In this document: positions 27,350 through 34,687 of the stretch, in pieces
How the letters are laid out: each line of letters opens with the position of its first letter
How positions within the stretch are numbered: position 1 is the stretch's first letter
Source: Eubacterium sp.
GTDB taxonomy: Bacteria; Bacillota; Clostridia; Lachnospirales; Lachnospiraceae
DNA length: 64,000 nucleotides
NCBI GenBank assembly: GCA_017433825.1
Contig: JAFRGL010000019.1
Coordinates: 85,116 to 149,115, forward strand
Direction: 5' to 3'
Notes under the pieces: model-generated
What the model was told of the DNA's origin: nothing
Database searches by the model: none
What the model saw: only the letters and a program-made list of their open reading frames with translations
Translations under genes and position numbers: made by a program

Positions 27350-27367
27350 GATATTTTGTAAAATATC
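27350..27367. promoter_or_regulatory. Perfect palindrome upstream of GRE5
   Basis: GATATTTTGTAAAATATC is an 18-base palindrome with two central bases, lying 99 bases before GRE5. AT-rich -10-like sequences (TAAAAT 27411-27416, TATACT 27416-27421) lie between, but no good -35 was found. A binding site for a dimeric regulator is plausible. Confidence 0.4.
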
Positions 27368-27465
27368 ACGGAAATACGCAGATCATACTGTACATTTTTG
27401 GCAAACGTGATAAAATATACTCAGGTTACCAGAGAAATTTCAGTACATAGAAAAGGAGAAGATAA

Positions 27466-29913
27466 ATGTACGTAAAAGCACCGATTTCAGACCGCGTAGC
27501 GAGAATCCGCGAGCGGTACCGCAGCACCAAGCCGAAAGTAGATATGGCCAGATACAGACTGGTTACAGAGTTCTACAAAGAGAATCCCCAGCTGACCGGT
27601 ATTCTCAAAAAGGCGAAAAACTTACGGAATCTGTTCGAGAATATGCCCACCCCCGTATTTGAGGATGAGCTCATCGTCGGTTTCCAGGGAGCAACCTACA
27701 GAAGCTCTGCCGTTTATCCGGAAGTTGGCTTCCAGTGGTTCTTTGATGAGGTGGGCAAATTCGACGCCAACGGCAAGCGAATCATCACCACCAGGACCAC
27801 CGACCCCTATGACATCGATGAAGAAGATGCGGAATACGGCCTTGCCACCGGAGAATTCTGGCTGCAGTTCAACAACAGCCGTATGGCGGACGAATACATG
27901 CCCAGAGGCCTTCGCAAGATCGCCGGCAACGGCGTCTGCCTGTTTTCCCCGGTCCGTTCCTGCGGCGCGCCGGTAGGCCATTTCACTGCCAACCAGTGGA
28001 AAGCGGTTGACAGAGGCTTCCTTTCCATCGCGGAAGAAGCCTGCGCGAAGATGGAGAAGCTGGAAGAGGACGGTATTTTCGGAACTTCCATTTACCAGTA
28101 CAACTTCTACCGCGCGGTTGACATTGTGTGCCGCGGCATCATCCGTTATTCCGAAAGGTATGCGGAAGAGTGCCTGCGCCAGGCAGAAGAGTGTACGGAC
28201 GAGAAGAGAAAAGCAGAACTTCTCGATATGGCGGACTGCCTGAACTGGATTATGAAGAACCCGGCCAGAAACCTGCATGATGCCCTGCAGATCGTGTATC
28301 TGTATCATCTGTCCTTCTGTCTGGATGCCCAGCAGCATGGCACGAGCGTAGGCCGTCTTGACCAGTATGTGGGCAAATATGCCGAAGCGGATATCGCTTC
28401 CGGCAGACTGACGAAAGAGGAAGCCCAGGAGCTTATTGACTGTACCATCCTGAAGTTCGCGGAATGCAACAAGGTCGGTTCCGAAGGCGCTTCCGCCGCG
28501 AACCCCGGCTATACCTCCGGCATGCTGACCACCCTGGGCGGCGTTGACAAGGACGGCAATGATGCCTCCAACGTTGCCACCTATATGATTCTGCAGGCCA
28601 ACAGCCGTATGTACCTGCACGATCCGCCTCTGGCGCTGCGTATCCATGACAAGACCCCGGATGACCTTTGGGAGGCTGCCATTGAGGCTACAAAGATGGC
28701 CGGCGGCGTACCTTCCTACGAATATGACGGCGTTATTATTCCCGGCCTGATGAAGAGAGGCCTGACCCTGGAGGATGCCAGAAACTACGCCCTTATGGGC
28801 TGCGTGGAGCCCTGCGGCTGCGGTACCGAGTGGGCACAGCCCGGCGGCACCGGCGCGGAATCCTACATGAATATCGCCACCTGTCTGCTCATCGCCATCA
28901 ACAACGGCACGAACCCGATGAAGATGCCGTTCCCGGGTGCTCCCGAACCCAGACAGACCGGTCTTCCCACCGGCTATCTGTATGAGATGAACAGCATTGA
29001 AGATGTTATGGAAGCCGTAGACAAGCAGATGAAGTTCTTCTGCAAATGGCAGGCCAGCTGTATCGCTGCCTGGGAGTCCATGGCCAGCTTCAACATCCCG
29101 CTTCCGATTGTATCCGCCACCATGGACGGCTGCATGGAAAAGGGTATGGACGTTATGTGGGGCGGCGCCAAGTATAACTCCACCGGCAACTCCAACGTCG
29201 GCGTGGGCAACCTGGCAGACTCCATGAACATTCTGGAGCAGGTAGTCTTCAAAGAGAAGAGATGCACCACCAGGGAAATGTACGATGCGCTGATGAATAA
29301 CTGGAAGGGTTATGAGGAGCTGCAGCAGTACATCAACGGCAAGGCGAAACACTACGGCAACGGTATTCCGGAGTGCGATAAATGGATGACCTGGGCGGCC
29401 GACTGCTACGCAGACGCCATCAATGCGACTTCCGGTCCGAGAGGCAACCACCTGCATGCAGGCTGCTATCCCGTAACCGCAAACGTGGGCTTCGGCCGTA
29501 TGACCGGCGCTACCCCGGACGGCAGAAATGCCGGTGAACCGCTTTGCGACGGTATTTCCCCGCGTCAGGGCTTCGACAAGGGCGGCCCCTTAACCACCAT
29601 CAACTCCCTGCTGACCTTCGATCAGACGAAGTACTCCAACGGCACGCTGTGCAACATGAAATTCCATCCGACAGCCCTGAACCGTGAGGACGGCTGGAAG
29701 AAGCTTCGTGATGTCATGTCCACCTACTTCGAAGGCGGCGGCATGGAGCTGCAGCTGAACATCGTTTCCGCTGATACCTTAAAGGATGCGCAGGAGCATC
29801 CGGAAAACTACAAGGATCTGGTTGTCCGTGTAGCCGGCTTCTCCGCATACTTCGTGGAAGTGTTCAAAGATTCCCAGGATGACCTTATCCGTCGTACCGA
29901 GATGAACCTGTAA
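27466..29913 (+). CDS. Glycyl radical enzyme 5
   Basis: This 815-residue GRE1-family paralogue has active-site Cys446 in GCVEPCGCGTEW and radical Gly791 in RVAGFSAYF. Most of the protein is close to GRE4. The part around residues 590-612 (VVFKEKRCTTREMYDALMN) instead matches GRE1, including 60 identical bases (29239-29298 against 7982-8041). The gene therefore appears mosaic. AAAGGAGAAG precedes the ATG at 27466. It is transcribed alone and ends at a long terminator followed by a structured repeat. As for the other paralogues, elimination chemistry is likely and the substrate is unknown. Confidence 0.9.
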   Translation: MYVKAPISDRVARIRERYRSTKPKVDMARYRLVTEFYKENPQLTGILKKAKNLRNLFENMPTPVFEDELIVGFQGATYRSSAVYPEVGFQWFFDEVGKFDANGKRIITTRTTDPYDIDEEDAEYGLATGEFWLQFNNSRMADEYMPRGLRKIAGNGVCLFSPVRSCGAPVGHFTANQWKAVDRGFLSIAEEACAKMEKLEEDGIFGTSIYQYNFYRAVDIVCRGIIRYSERYAEECLRQAEECTDEKRKAELLDMADCLNWIMKNPARNLHDALQIVYLYHLSFCLDAQQHGTSVGRLDQYVGKYAEADIASGRLTKEEAQELIDCTILKFAECNKVGSEGASAANPGYTSGMLTTLGGVDKDGNDASNVATYMILQANSRMYLHDPPLALRIHDKTPDDLWEAAIEATKMAGGVPSYEYDGVIIPGLMKRGLTLEDARNYALMGCVEPCGCGTEWAQPGGTGAESYMNIATCLLIAINNGTNPMKMPFPGAPEPRQTGLPTGYLYEMNSIEDVMEAVDKQMKFFCKWQASCIAAWESMASFNIPLPIVSATMDGCMEKGMDVMWGGAKYNSTGNSNVGVGNLADSMNILEQVVFKEKRCTTREMYDALMNNWKGYEELQQYINGKAKHYGNGIPECDKWMTWAADCYADAINATSGPRGNHLHAGCYPVTANVGFGRMTGATPDGRNAGEPLCDGISPRQGFDKGGPLTTINSLLTFDQTKYSNGTLCNMKFHPTALNREDGWKKLRDVMSTYFEGGGMELQLNIVSADTLKDAQEHPENYKDLVVRVAGFSAYFVEVFKDSQDDLIRRTEMNL

Positions 29914-29926
29914 GATAAAAGCTGCA

Positions 29927-29979
29927 CAATAGAAAAAGGGTTCCGGCAAGCTTGCTTGCACGGAACCCTTTTTCTATTG
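29927..29979. terminator. Long terminator hairpin after GRE5
   Basis: A 19-bp perfect stem (29927-29945 with 29961-29979) encloses GCAAGCTTGCTTGC. The A5/T5 tracts in the stem make it able to act on both strands. The loop core is the same as in the terminator after GRE3. Confidence 0.8.
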
Positions 29980-29984
29980 GGTGG

Positions 29985-30114
29985 CCTAACGAACATGAGC
30001 ACTGATCCTGCGAAGCAGGAGAAAAAGTGCGAATGTTTGTTAGGGACTGCGGGAGCACGAAGTGCGCAGCAGTCACTTTTATCCTGACAGCATTAACGGA
30101 CATGAGCACTGATC
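29985..30114 (+). repeat. Structured interspersed repeat, copy C plus partial copy
   Basis: CCTAAC...CATGAGCAC (29985-30002) pairs with GTGCGAATG...GTTAGG (30027-30044), keeping the GA/GA internal loop and enclosing CCTGC-GAA-GCAGG. A second hairpin, GACTGC (30045-30050) with GCAGTC (30069-30074), encloses GCAC-GAA-GTGC. A partial copy, AACGGACATGAGCACTGATC, lies at 30094-30113. The sequence of the second hairpin differs from copies A and D while pairing is kept. Confidence 0.7.
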
Positions 30115-30120
30115 CTTTTT

Positions 30121-31200
30121 TCAGAACAGCACATCCTTAAAACACATCCTCTGTTCATTTTTATCATAATCCCAGCTGTGGCAGGCGCCGCCCGCGCAGA
30201 ATTCCAGCTGGCTGCAGGTTCTGCATTTTTCGCTTTTCTCCGCAAGACCGCCCCGGAAAATCTGAAAACCGTTTTCCCAGACGTCTTTCAGGCGGTCGGT
30301 CAGGATATTTCCGAAGACCGTTTCCGGCCGGCGTTCGATGTCCAGACAGCTGGTGATATCGCCGGTGGAAGTGATGGCGGCCACATAGATGCCTGCATTG
30401 CAGATAAAATAGTGCTTCCGCACTTCACGTTCATAATCCAGTCCAAGGAAATGGCTGCAGCCATAGGTTAAGGGCATGCCTTCCGAACGTTTTTCCCGGA
30501 TAAAATCAAACAGATACCGGTAATCCTCACCGGTCAGCATCATTTCCGGGTGCGCGAGAGCCCGGCCGATGGGCTCAATGCCGATGATGCGCCAGGAATC
30601 GATGTCGATACCGCAGAAAATATCATACATCGGTTCCAGCTCGTGCATGTTGGTGTGATTTATCACCGTGGTTACCTGCACATGACGAAAACCGCCTTCT
30701 TCCAGAAGGCAGTTAATCCCCCGCATGGCGGCATCGTAACCGCCCGGCGTCCGCCGGAAACGGTCATGGGTTTCTTTAAGACCGTCGATGGAGACGGAGA
30801 TGGTGCCCATGCCGCATTCATGCAGTTTCCGGGCGCAGCCGGCGTCAATCAGGGTGCCGTTGCTGGTCATGCCCCAGTGATATCCGAGATCCTTTGCAAA
30901 CCCCAGGATATCGAAGAAATCGGTGCGCAGCAGCGGTTCCCCGCCGGTGATGCAAAGCTGGAAAGACTTCACGTCAAAATCCGCGTCGACGTCAGTCAGG
31001 ATTTTTTTGTATTGTTCCAAAGACAGTTCAAAACCGCCGGTGTAGTCGCAGCTGCTTCCGCAGTGGAGGCAGTGTTCGTTGCACCGGCTGGTCAGTTCCA
31101 GAAACAGGAATTTCAGGATGGGCTTTTTCTGCAGCTGCTTTTTATAATCCGCAAGCTGGCGCAGATGGCCTTCTTTGATTTTTGCAAGTTCGGTTTTCAT
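30121..31200 (-). CDS. Radical SAM/SPASM-domain protein, likely peptide maturase
   Basis: This 359-residue protein has the radical SAM motif CNEHCLHC (Cys40, 44, 47), the GGEPLLR motif, and a C-terminal SPASM-type cysteine set (YFICNAG, ITSCLDI, CRTCSQLEFCAGGACHSW, and a last Cys near the end) for auxiliary iron-sulfur clusters. This architecture is typical of enzymes that modify peptides or proteins (RiPP maturases, anaerobic sulfatase maturases). No sulfatase is nearby. Instead the gene lies 29 bases downstream of, and in the same direction as, a small exported peptide with three VYGPP repeats, its most plausible substrate. It does not have the ferredoxin insert expected of a GRE activase. 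Confidence 0.85.
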   Translation of the reverse strand: MKTELAKIKEGHLRQLADYKKQLQKKPILKFLFLELTSRCNEHCLHCGSSCDYTGGFELSLEQYKKILTDVDADFDVKSFQLCITGGEPLLRTDFFDILGFAKDLGYHWGMTSNGTLIDAGCARKLHECGMGTISVSIDGLKETHDRFRRTPGGYDAAMRGINCLLEEGGFRHVQVTTVINHTNMHELEPMYDIFCGIDIDSWRIIGIEPIGRALAHPEMMLTGEDYRYLFDFIREKRSEGMPLTYGCSHFLGLDYEREVRKHYFICNAGIYVAAITSTGDITSCLDIERRPETVFGNILTDRLKDVWENGFQIFRGGLAEKSEKCRTCSQLEFCAGGACHSWDYDKNEQRMCFKDVLF

Positions 31201-31229
31201 GTGTATGCCGCCCGCTTAATTCTGCAGCT

Positions 31230-31499
31230 TTACGGTTCGAAATCCACCGGAGGCCCGTAAACGTCTTCCGGGATGTTTTCCTCCGGGTCAAACTGTGACA
31301 CTGCGCTGTATTCATTATCTTCCGGAGGCCCGTAAACCGGTTCGGAAACGTTTTCTGAAGAGTCATACTTCGATTCGCTGACAACATCATCAGGCGGAGG
31401 TCCGTAGACACTTTCAGGCCTGTTGACGCAGGCGACAAAGGCAGCCGCGGCCACGGCAGCGGCAGTGCCGGTGATAACCAGTTTTTTTGATTTTTTCAT
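31230..31499 (-). CDS. Small exported peptide with three VYGPP repeats
   Basis: This 89-residue product starts at 31499, chosen because AGGAG lies seven bases upstream. Residues 1-24 are a signal peptide (MKKSKKLVITGTAAAVAAAA, then FVAC), possibly lipidated at Cys24. The mature part has three units: VYGPPPDD at 31-38, VYGPPEDN at 55-62 and VYGPPVDF at 80-87. The first two are each followed by a linker of about 16-17 residues with a Ser/Lys/Gln-Tyr/Phe-Asp pattern. Repetition of an aromatic-Gly-Pro-Pro core, acidic spacers and an adjacent radical SAM/SPASM gene suggest a multi-core modified peptide. It could also be an unmodified small lipoprotein. Confidence 0.7.
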   Translation of the reverse strand: MKKSKKLVITGTAAAVAAAAFVACVNRPESVYGPPPDDVVSESKYDSSENVSEPVYGPPEDNEYSAVSQFDPEENIPEDVYGPPVDFEP

Positions 31500-31574
31500 G
31501 GCAGTTCTCCTAAAGGGCATGGGAATATGCCGTTGCATTTTATGCGCGAAAAGCATGATACAGACTGTTCTTTC

Positions 31575-31583
31575 ATTATATCA
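31575..31583 (-). promoter_or_regulatory. Promoter of the VYGPP peptide gene (extended -10)
   Basis: Read on the - strand, TGATATAAT (extended -10) lies about 75 bases before the start codon. The -35 region is weak. It points away from the terB-type operon promoter at 31627. Confidence 0.45.
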
Positions 31584-31626
31584 GGAAATTCCGTAAAATA
31601 CTACCTGTTTTCCCTGATTAATGTGG

Positions 31627-31655
31627 TTTTCATCTGCGGAATTTTATGATACAAT
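31627..31655 (+). promoter_or_regulatory. Promoter of the TerB/ATPase/helicase operon
   Basis: TTTTCA (31627-31632) and TACAAT (31650-31655) are 17 bases apart, with the first start codon about 50 bases downstream. Confidence 0.55.
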
Positions 31656-31705
31656 ACAAAGATAACCGATTATTTATGCAATTTTTCTTTTGACGGGCAG
31701 GAAAA

Positions 31706-33340
31706 ATGAAAAACCAGGAACCGGCAAAGTTTGCCGGAAATGACAGACAGGAGAATAACACGGCCGCGTATTATGTGCTGGACGACGGGCAGTCATACGA
31801 AGACAGCCCGTACCGGGATACGCCGCTTCCCGCGCGGGATACGTCCCTTCCCCTCCGGGACAGAAGTATGCCTGCCCGCAAGGATGAGATACCGGAGCAG
31901 ATCCGCAAAATGCGCCGGCTGTACGAATACAGCGACGGAAGCTTCCGGCAGAAATGCAAGAACTTCTATCTCCAGGGCATGTACATGAAGGATTATGAGG
32001 ATGACGCGCCATGGAACGGCCGTTTCCGGCATTATTTCCCTGTGTACCAGGACCTGGGCGTGGATCAGCTGAGGGGGTATTTCACCTGGAGGACCGCGGT
32101 GCGCCGCGGCACTTATCCGGAAGGCAATACCTGCTACGCCTATCTGTATCTTTACGAGCTCTTAAACGGCATCGGAAGCGAAAGTCCGGAAGACACGCTT
32201 TCGAAAATGAAAGCCTTCGAGAATGGCTATCTGGACGCCGGATACGGGGATCCGGCCATGCGCAAAAACCTGCACCGCTGGCTGCTGGAATACGCCGTGG
32301 TGAAGAACCTGCCCGCAGAAGAGGCGGCATCCTTTGCGGATCCGGCTGTCAGGGCCTGGGATCACGCCATGGCGGTGCTGCAGGCACCGGATGGATGTTC
32401 GGATGAGGAGCTTTTCGAAGCCATTGAAAGCCTGCCGGGAAACCGGCTCGGAAGCTCCGTAACGGTGGTGAAGGAAGGCGCGGCCGCGAAAAAGCTGTTT
32501 GCCCGTCTCTGGCGGCATATTGTATCGTCCTACAGGGAAAAAGGCAGGGATTTCTTCACGGAATGCTTCGGAAAAAAGAGAATCTACCTGTGGCATCCCT
32601 TGGGCAACGCGGTTTACTGGGAGCATCACAGGCAGGAAAAAACGGATTACGTGCTGAATGAAAGCCGGCGATTCTACCGCAGGGAGGGCGTCTGGTACGA
32701 GGAAAGCTACCAGAGCCTGTATTTCAACAAACGGAAGTTCAATGCGCTGTTCCACGAAGCGGACCGGCAGTTCCGGGATTATCTGAAGACCGGCCATTCC
32801 TTAAAGGCCAAGCCGGAGGAAGCCTGGGCGGCATCTTTCGTGGAGGAAATCATCGCGGAAGACCGGAAGGAAAAGACGGAAGCGGCAAGGCCGAAGATTG
32901 TCATCGATTTTTCGGGCCTTGAGAAGATCCGGCAGGACGCGGAAATCACCAAGGCCAGCCTTCTGACGGAAGAGGAACGGGCGGAGGAAGCAAAAGCGGC
33001 GCAGGCGGATGAGCCGCAAAAGGAGCCCCCGCGGCAGATTCTGCCGGACGGTGTAAAAGAAGCGGAAGAAGGGCAGCAATCCGGAAAGGACAGTCTTCAC
33101 GGAAGAATTCGGGAATATCTTTCCGATGAACACCTGGTGCGCCTGGTGCATATGCTGCTTTCCGGAAGGGATGCGGCGGCCTTCCTTTCAGCAGGCCGTC
33201 TGATGCCCACGGTTGCGGCGGATGCCGTAAACGAAGCGCTGTTCGACCTGGTGGGGGACAATGTACTGGAATGCGAAGATGACAGGCTTTCCCTGGTGGA
33301 GGATTACCGGGAAGACCTGATGAAATTGTTTGAGGAATAA
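31706..33340 (+). CDS. TerB-N/TerB-C domain protein
   Basis: The product has 544 residues. The region around 95-150 (LRGYFTWRTAVRRGTYPEG, then YAYLYLYELLNGIG) matches the TerB-N domain known from tellurite-resistance-associated and stress or defence gene neighbourhoods. The last 80 residues (EHLVRLVHMLLSGRD to VEDYREDLMKLFEE) look like TerB-C. Between them is a charged, Glu/Ala-rich linker around 405-450. An N-terminal Pro/Arg repeat (DTPLPARDTSLPLRDRSMPAR) is low complexity. No enzyme motif is visible. It starts a tight operon with an ATPase (two bases between) and a helicase, so it probably acts as the scaffold or sensor of that three-gene system. Confidence 0.75.
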   Translation: MKNQEPAKFAGNDRQENNTAAYYVLDDGQSYEDSPYRDTPLPARDTSLPLRDRSMPARKDEIPEQIRKMRRLYEYSDGSFRQKCKNFYLQGMYMKDYEDDAPWNGRFRHYFPVYQDLGVDQLRGYFTWRTAVRRGTYPEGNTCYAYLYLYELLNGIGSESPEDTLSKMKAFENGYLDAGYGDPAMRKNLHRWLLEYAVVKNLPAEEAASFADPAVRAWDHAMAVLQAPDGCSDEELFEAIESLPGNRLGSSVTVVKEGAAAKKLFARLWRHIVSSYREKGRDFFTECFGKKRIYLWHPLGNAVYWEHHRQEKTDYVLNESRRFYRREGVWYEESYQSLYFNKRKFNALFHEADRQFRDYLKTGHSLKAKPEEAWAASFVEEIIAEDRKEKTEAARPKIVIDFSGLEKIRQDAEITKASLLTEEERAEEAKAAQADEPQKEPPRQILPDGVKEAEEGQQSGKDSLHGRIREYLSDEHLVRLVHMLLSGRDAAAFLSAGRLMPTVAADAVNEALFDLVGDNVLECEDDRLSLVEDYREDLMKLFEE

Positions 33341-33342
33341 AG

Positions 33343-34674
33343 ATGGGAGAAGAGAACAGAAAAGTACCGAAAAGGATAGCCCAGACGGTGATTAATTCCT
33401 TAAAAGGCGGCGTGGTGCCCAGAATCGGCCTGCCATACATTACCGTAGGCCGGAAGAACGAGATAGCCGCGCTACTGCACGACGTGGATATCATCTCTGA
33501 GGGCGGCGCCTCCTGCCGTTTCATCGTGGGAAAATACGGTTCGGGCAAAAGCTTCCTGCTCCAGACCATCCGGAACTACGTGATGGACAGGGGCTTTATC
33601 GTGGCCGACGCGGATCTTTCGCCGGAAAGACGGCTGATGGGCACAAAAGGCCAGGGCCTGGCCACGTACCGCGAGCTTATCGGCAATCTTTCCACGAAAA
33701 CCAGGCCGGAGGGCGGCGCCCTCACCCTGGTGCTGGACCGCTGGATTAACGCCTGCCGGTCGGAGGCTGCGCTGGAAACCGGGCTTTCCCCTGCGGACCC
33801 CGCCCTTGCGGCCGCGGTGGACCGGAAGATTTACGAAGTAACGGCACAGATCAACGAGCTGGTGCACGGCTTTGAATTCGCAAGGCTTCTGTCCGTTTAT
33901 TACCATGCCTATCTGGAGGGAAACGACGACACCAAGGCGAGGGTCATCCGGTGGTTCCGGGGAGAATACAGCCTGAAAAGGGAAGCCCGGGAAGATTTGG
34001 GCGTCAACATCATCATTACGGATGACGACTGGTATGATTATCTGAAGCTTTTTGCCGTGTTTTTCCGCCTGGCGGGCTACACGGGTATGATGATCATGAT
34101 CGACGAGCTGGTGAACATTTACAAGATACCGAATTCAGTGACCAGGCAGTACAACTATGAGAAGCTTCTGACCATGTACAACGACACCCTGCAGGGCAAG
34201 GCCAGGTATCTGGGAATCCTGATGGGCTGCACGCCCCAGGCCCTGGAGGACAGGCGCAGAGGGCTTTACAGCTATGAGGCCCTGCGTTCAAGGCTTGCGG
34301 AGGGACGTTTTTCAAAGCCCAATGCCCGGGACCTTCTGGCGCCGGTTATCCGGCTTGACCCCTTAACGGCGGAGGAAATGCTGGTTTTATGCGAGAAGCT
34401 TGCTGATTTGCATGCGGGCCTGTACGGTTATGAGCGCAGTCTGGGAACCGCGGACCTTGCGGTATTTATCCGGATGGAATACGAACGCATCGGGGCGGAT
34501 ACCAATATCACGCCCAGGGAAGTGATCCGGGATTTCATTGAACTTCTGGACCTCCTGAGCCAGAATCCGGGCCTTTCTGTTTCTGATCTTCTGAAATCAG
34601 AGGATTTTTCCTACGCGAAATCCGAGGCGGTATCCGACAACGCGGACGAGGACTTTGCCGAATTTACGGTATAA
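33343..34674 (+). CDS. BrxD-like ATP-binding protein (DUF2791 type)
   Basis: This 443-residue P-loop ATPase has Walker A VGKYGSGKS at residues 62-70 and Walker B MIMIDEL near 248-254. Segments such as GRKNEIAALLHDVD and YNDTLQGKARYLGILMGCTPQ are like the BREX-associated BrxD family. BrxD proteins occur with an Lhr-type helicase in BREX type 2 phage defence, and the same pairing is seen here. No other BREX gene (pglZ, pglX, brxC) is present. The gene starts two bases after the TerB protein stop and ends just before the helicase start. Its likely role is as the ATPase partner in the same complex. Confidence 0.8.
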   Translation: MGEENRKVPKRIAQTVINSLKGGVVPRIGLPYITVGRKNEIAALLHDVDIISEGGASCRFIVGKYGSGKSFLLQTIRNYVMDRGFIVADADLSPERRLMGTKGQGLATYRELIGNLSTKTRPEGGALTLVLDRWINACRSEAALETGLSPADPALAAAVDRKIYEVTAQINELVHGFEFARLLSVYYHAYLEGNDDTKARVIRWFRGEYSLKREAREDLGVNIIITDDDWYDYLKLFAVFFRLAGYTGMMIMIDELVNIYKIPNSVTRQYNYEKLLTMYNDTLQGKARYLGILMGCTPQALEDRRRGLYSYEALRSRLAEGRFSKPNARDLLAPVIRLDPLTAEEMLVLCEKLADLHAGLYGYERSLGTADLAVFIRMEYERIGADTNITPREVIRDFIELLDLLSQNPGLSVSDLLKSEDFSYAKSEAVSDNADEDFAEFTV

Positions 34675-34687
34675 GGAGCTTAAAACG

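Noticed and set aside
6236-29913. Bacterial microcompartment locus around the GRE genes
   Set aside because: No shell protein, no targeting peptides and no cofactor-recycling set were found in the window.
18227-30114. Repeats at 18227, 29985 and 54730 read as a CRISPR array or insertion sequence
   Set aside because: Copies are far apart, differ in sequence while keeping structure, and have no transposase gene nearby.
30121-31200. The radical SAM gene at 30121 as activase of GRE5
   Set aside because: It has SPASM-type C-terminal cysteines and no ferredoxin insert after the SAM motif, unlike GRE activases. It pairs with the small peptide gene upstream.
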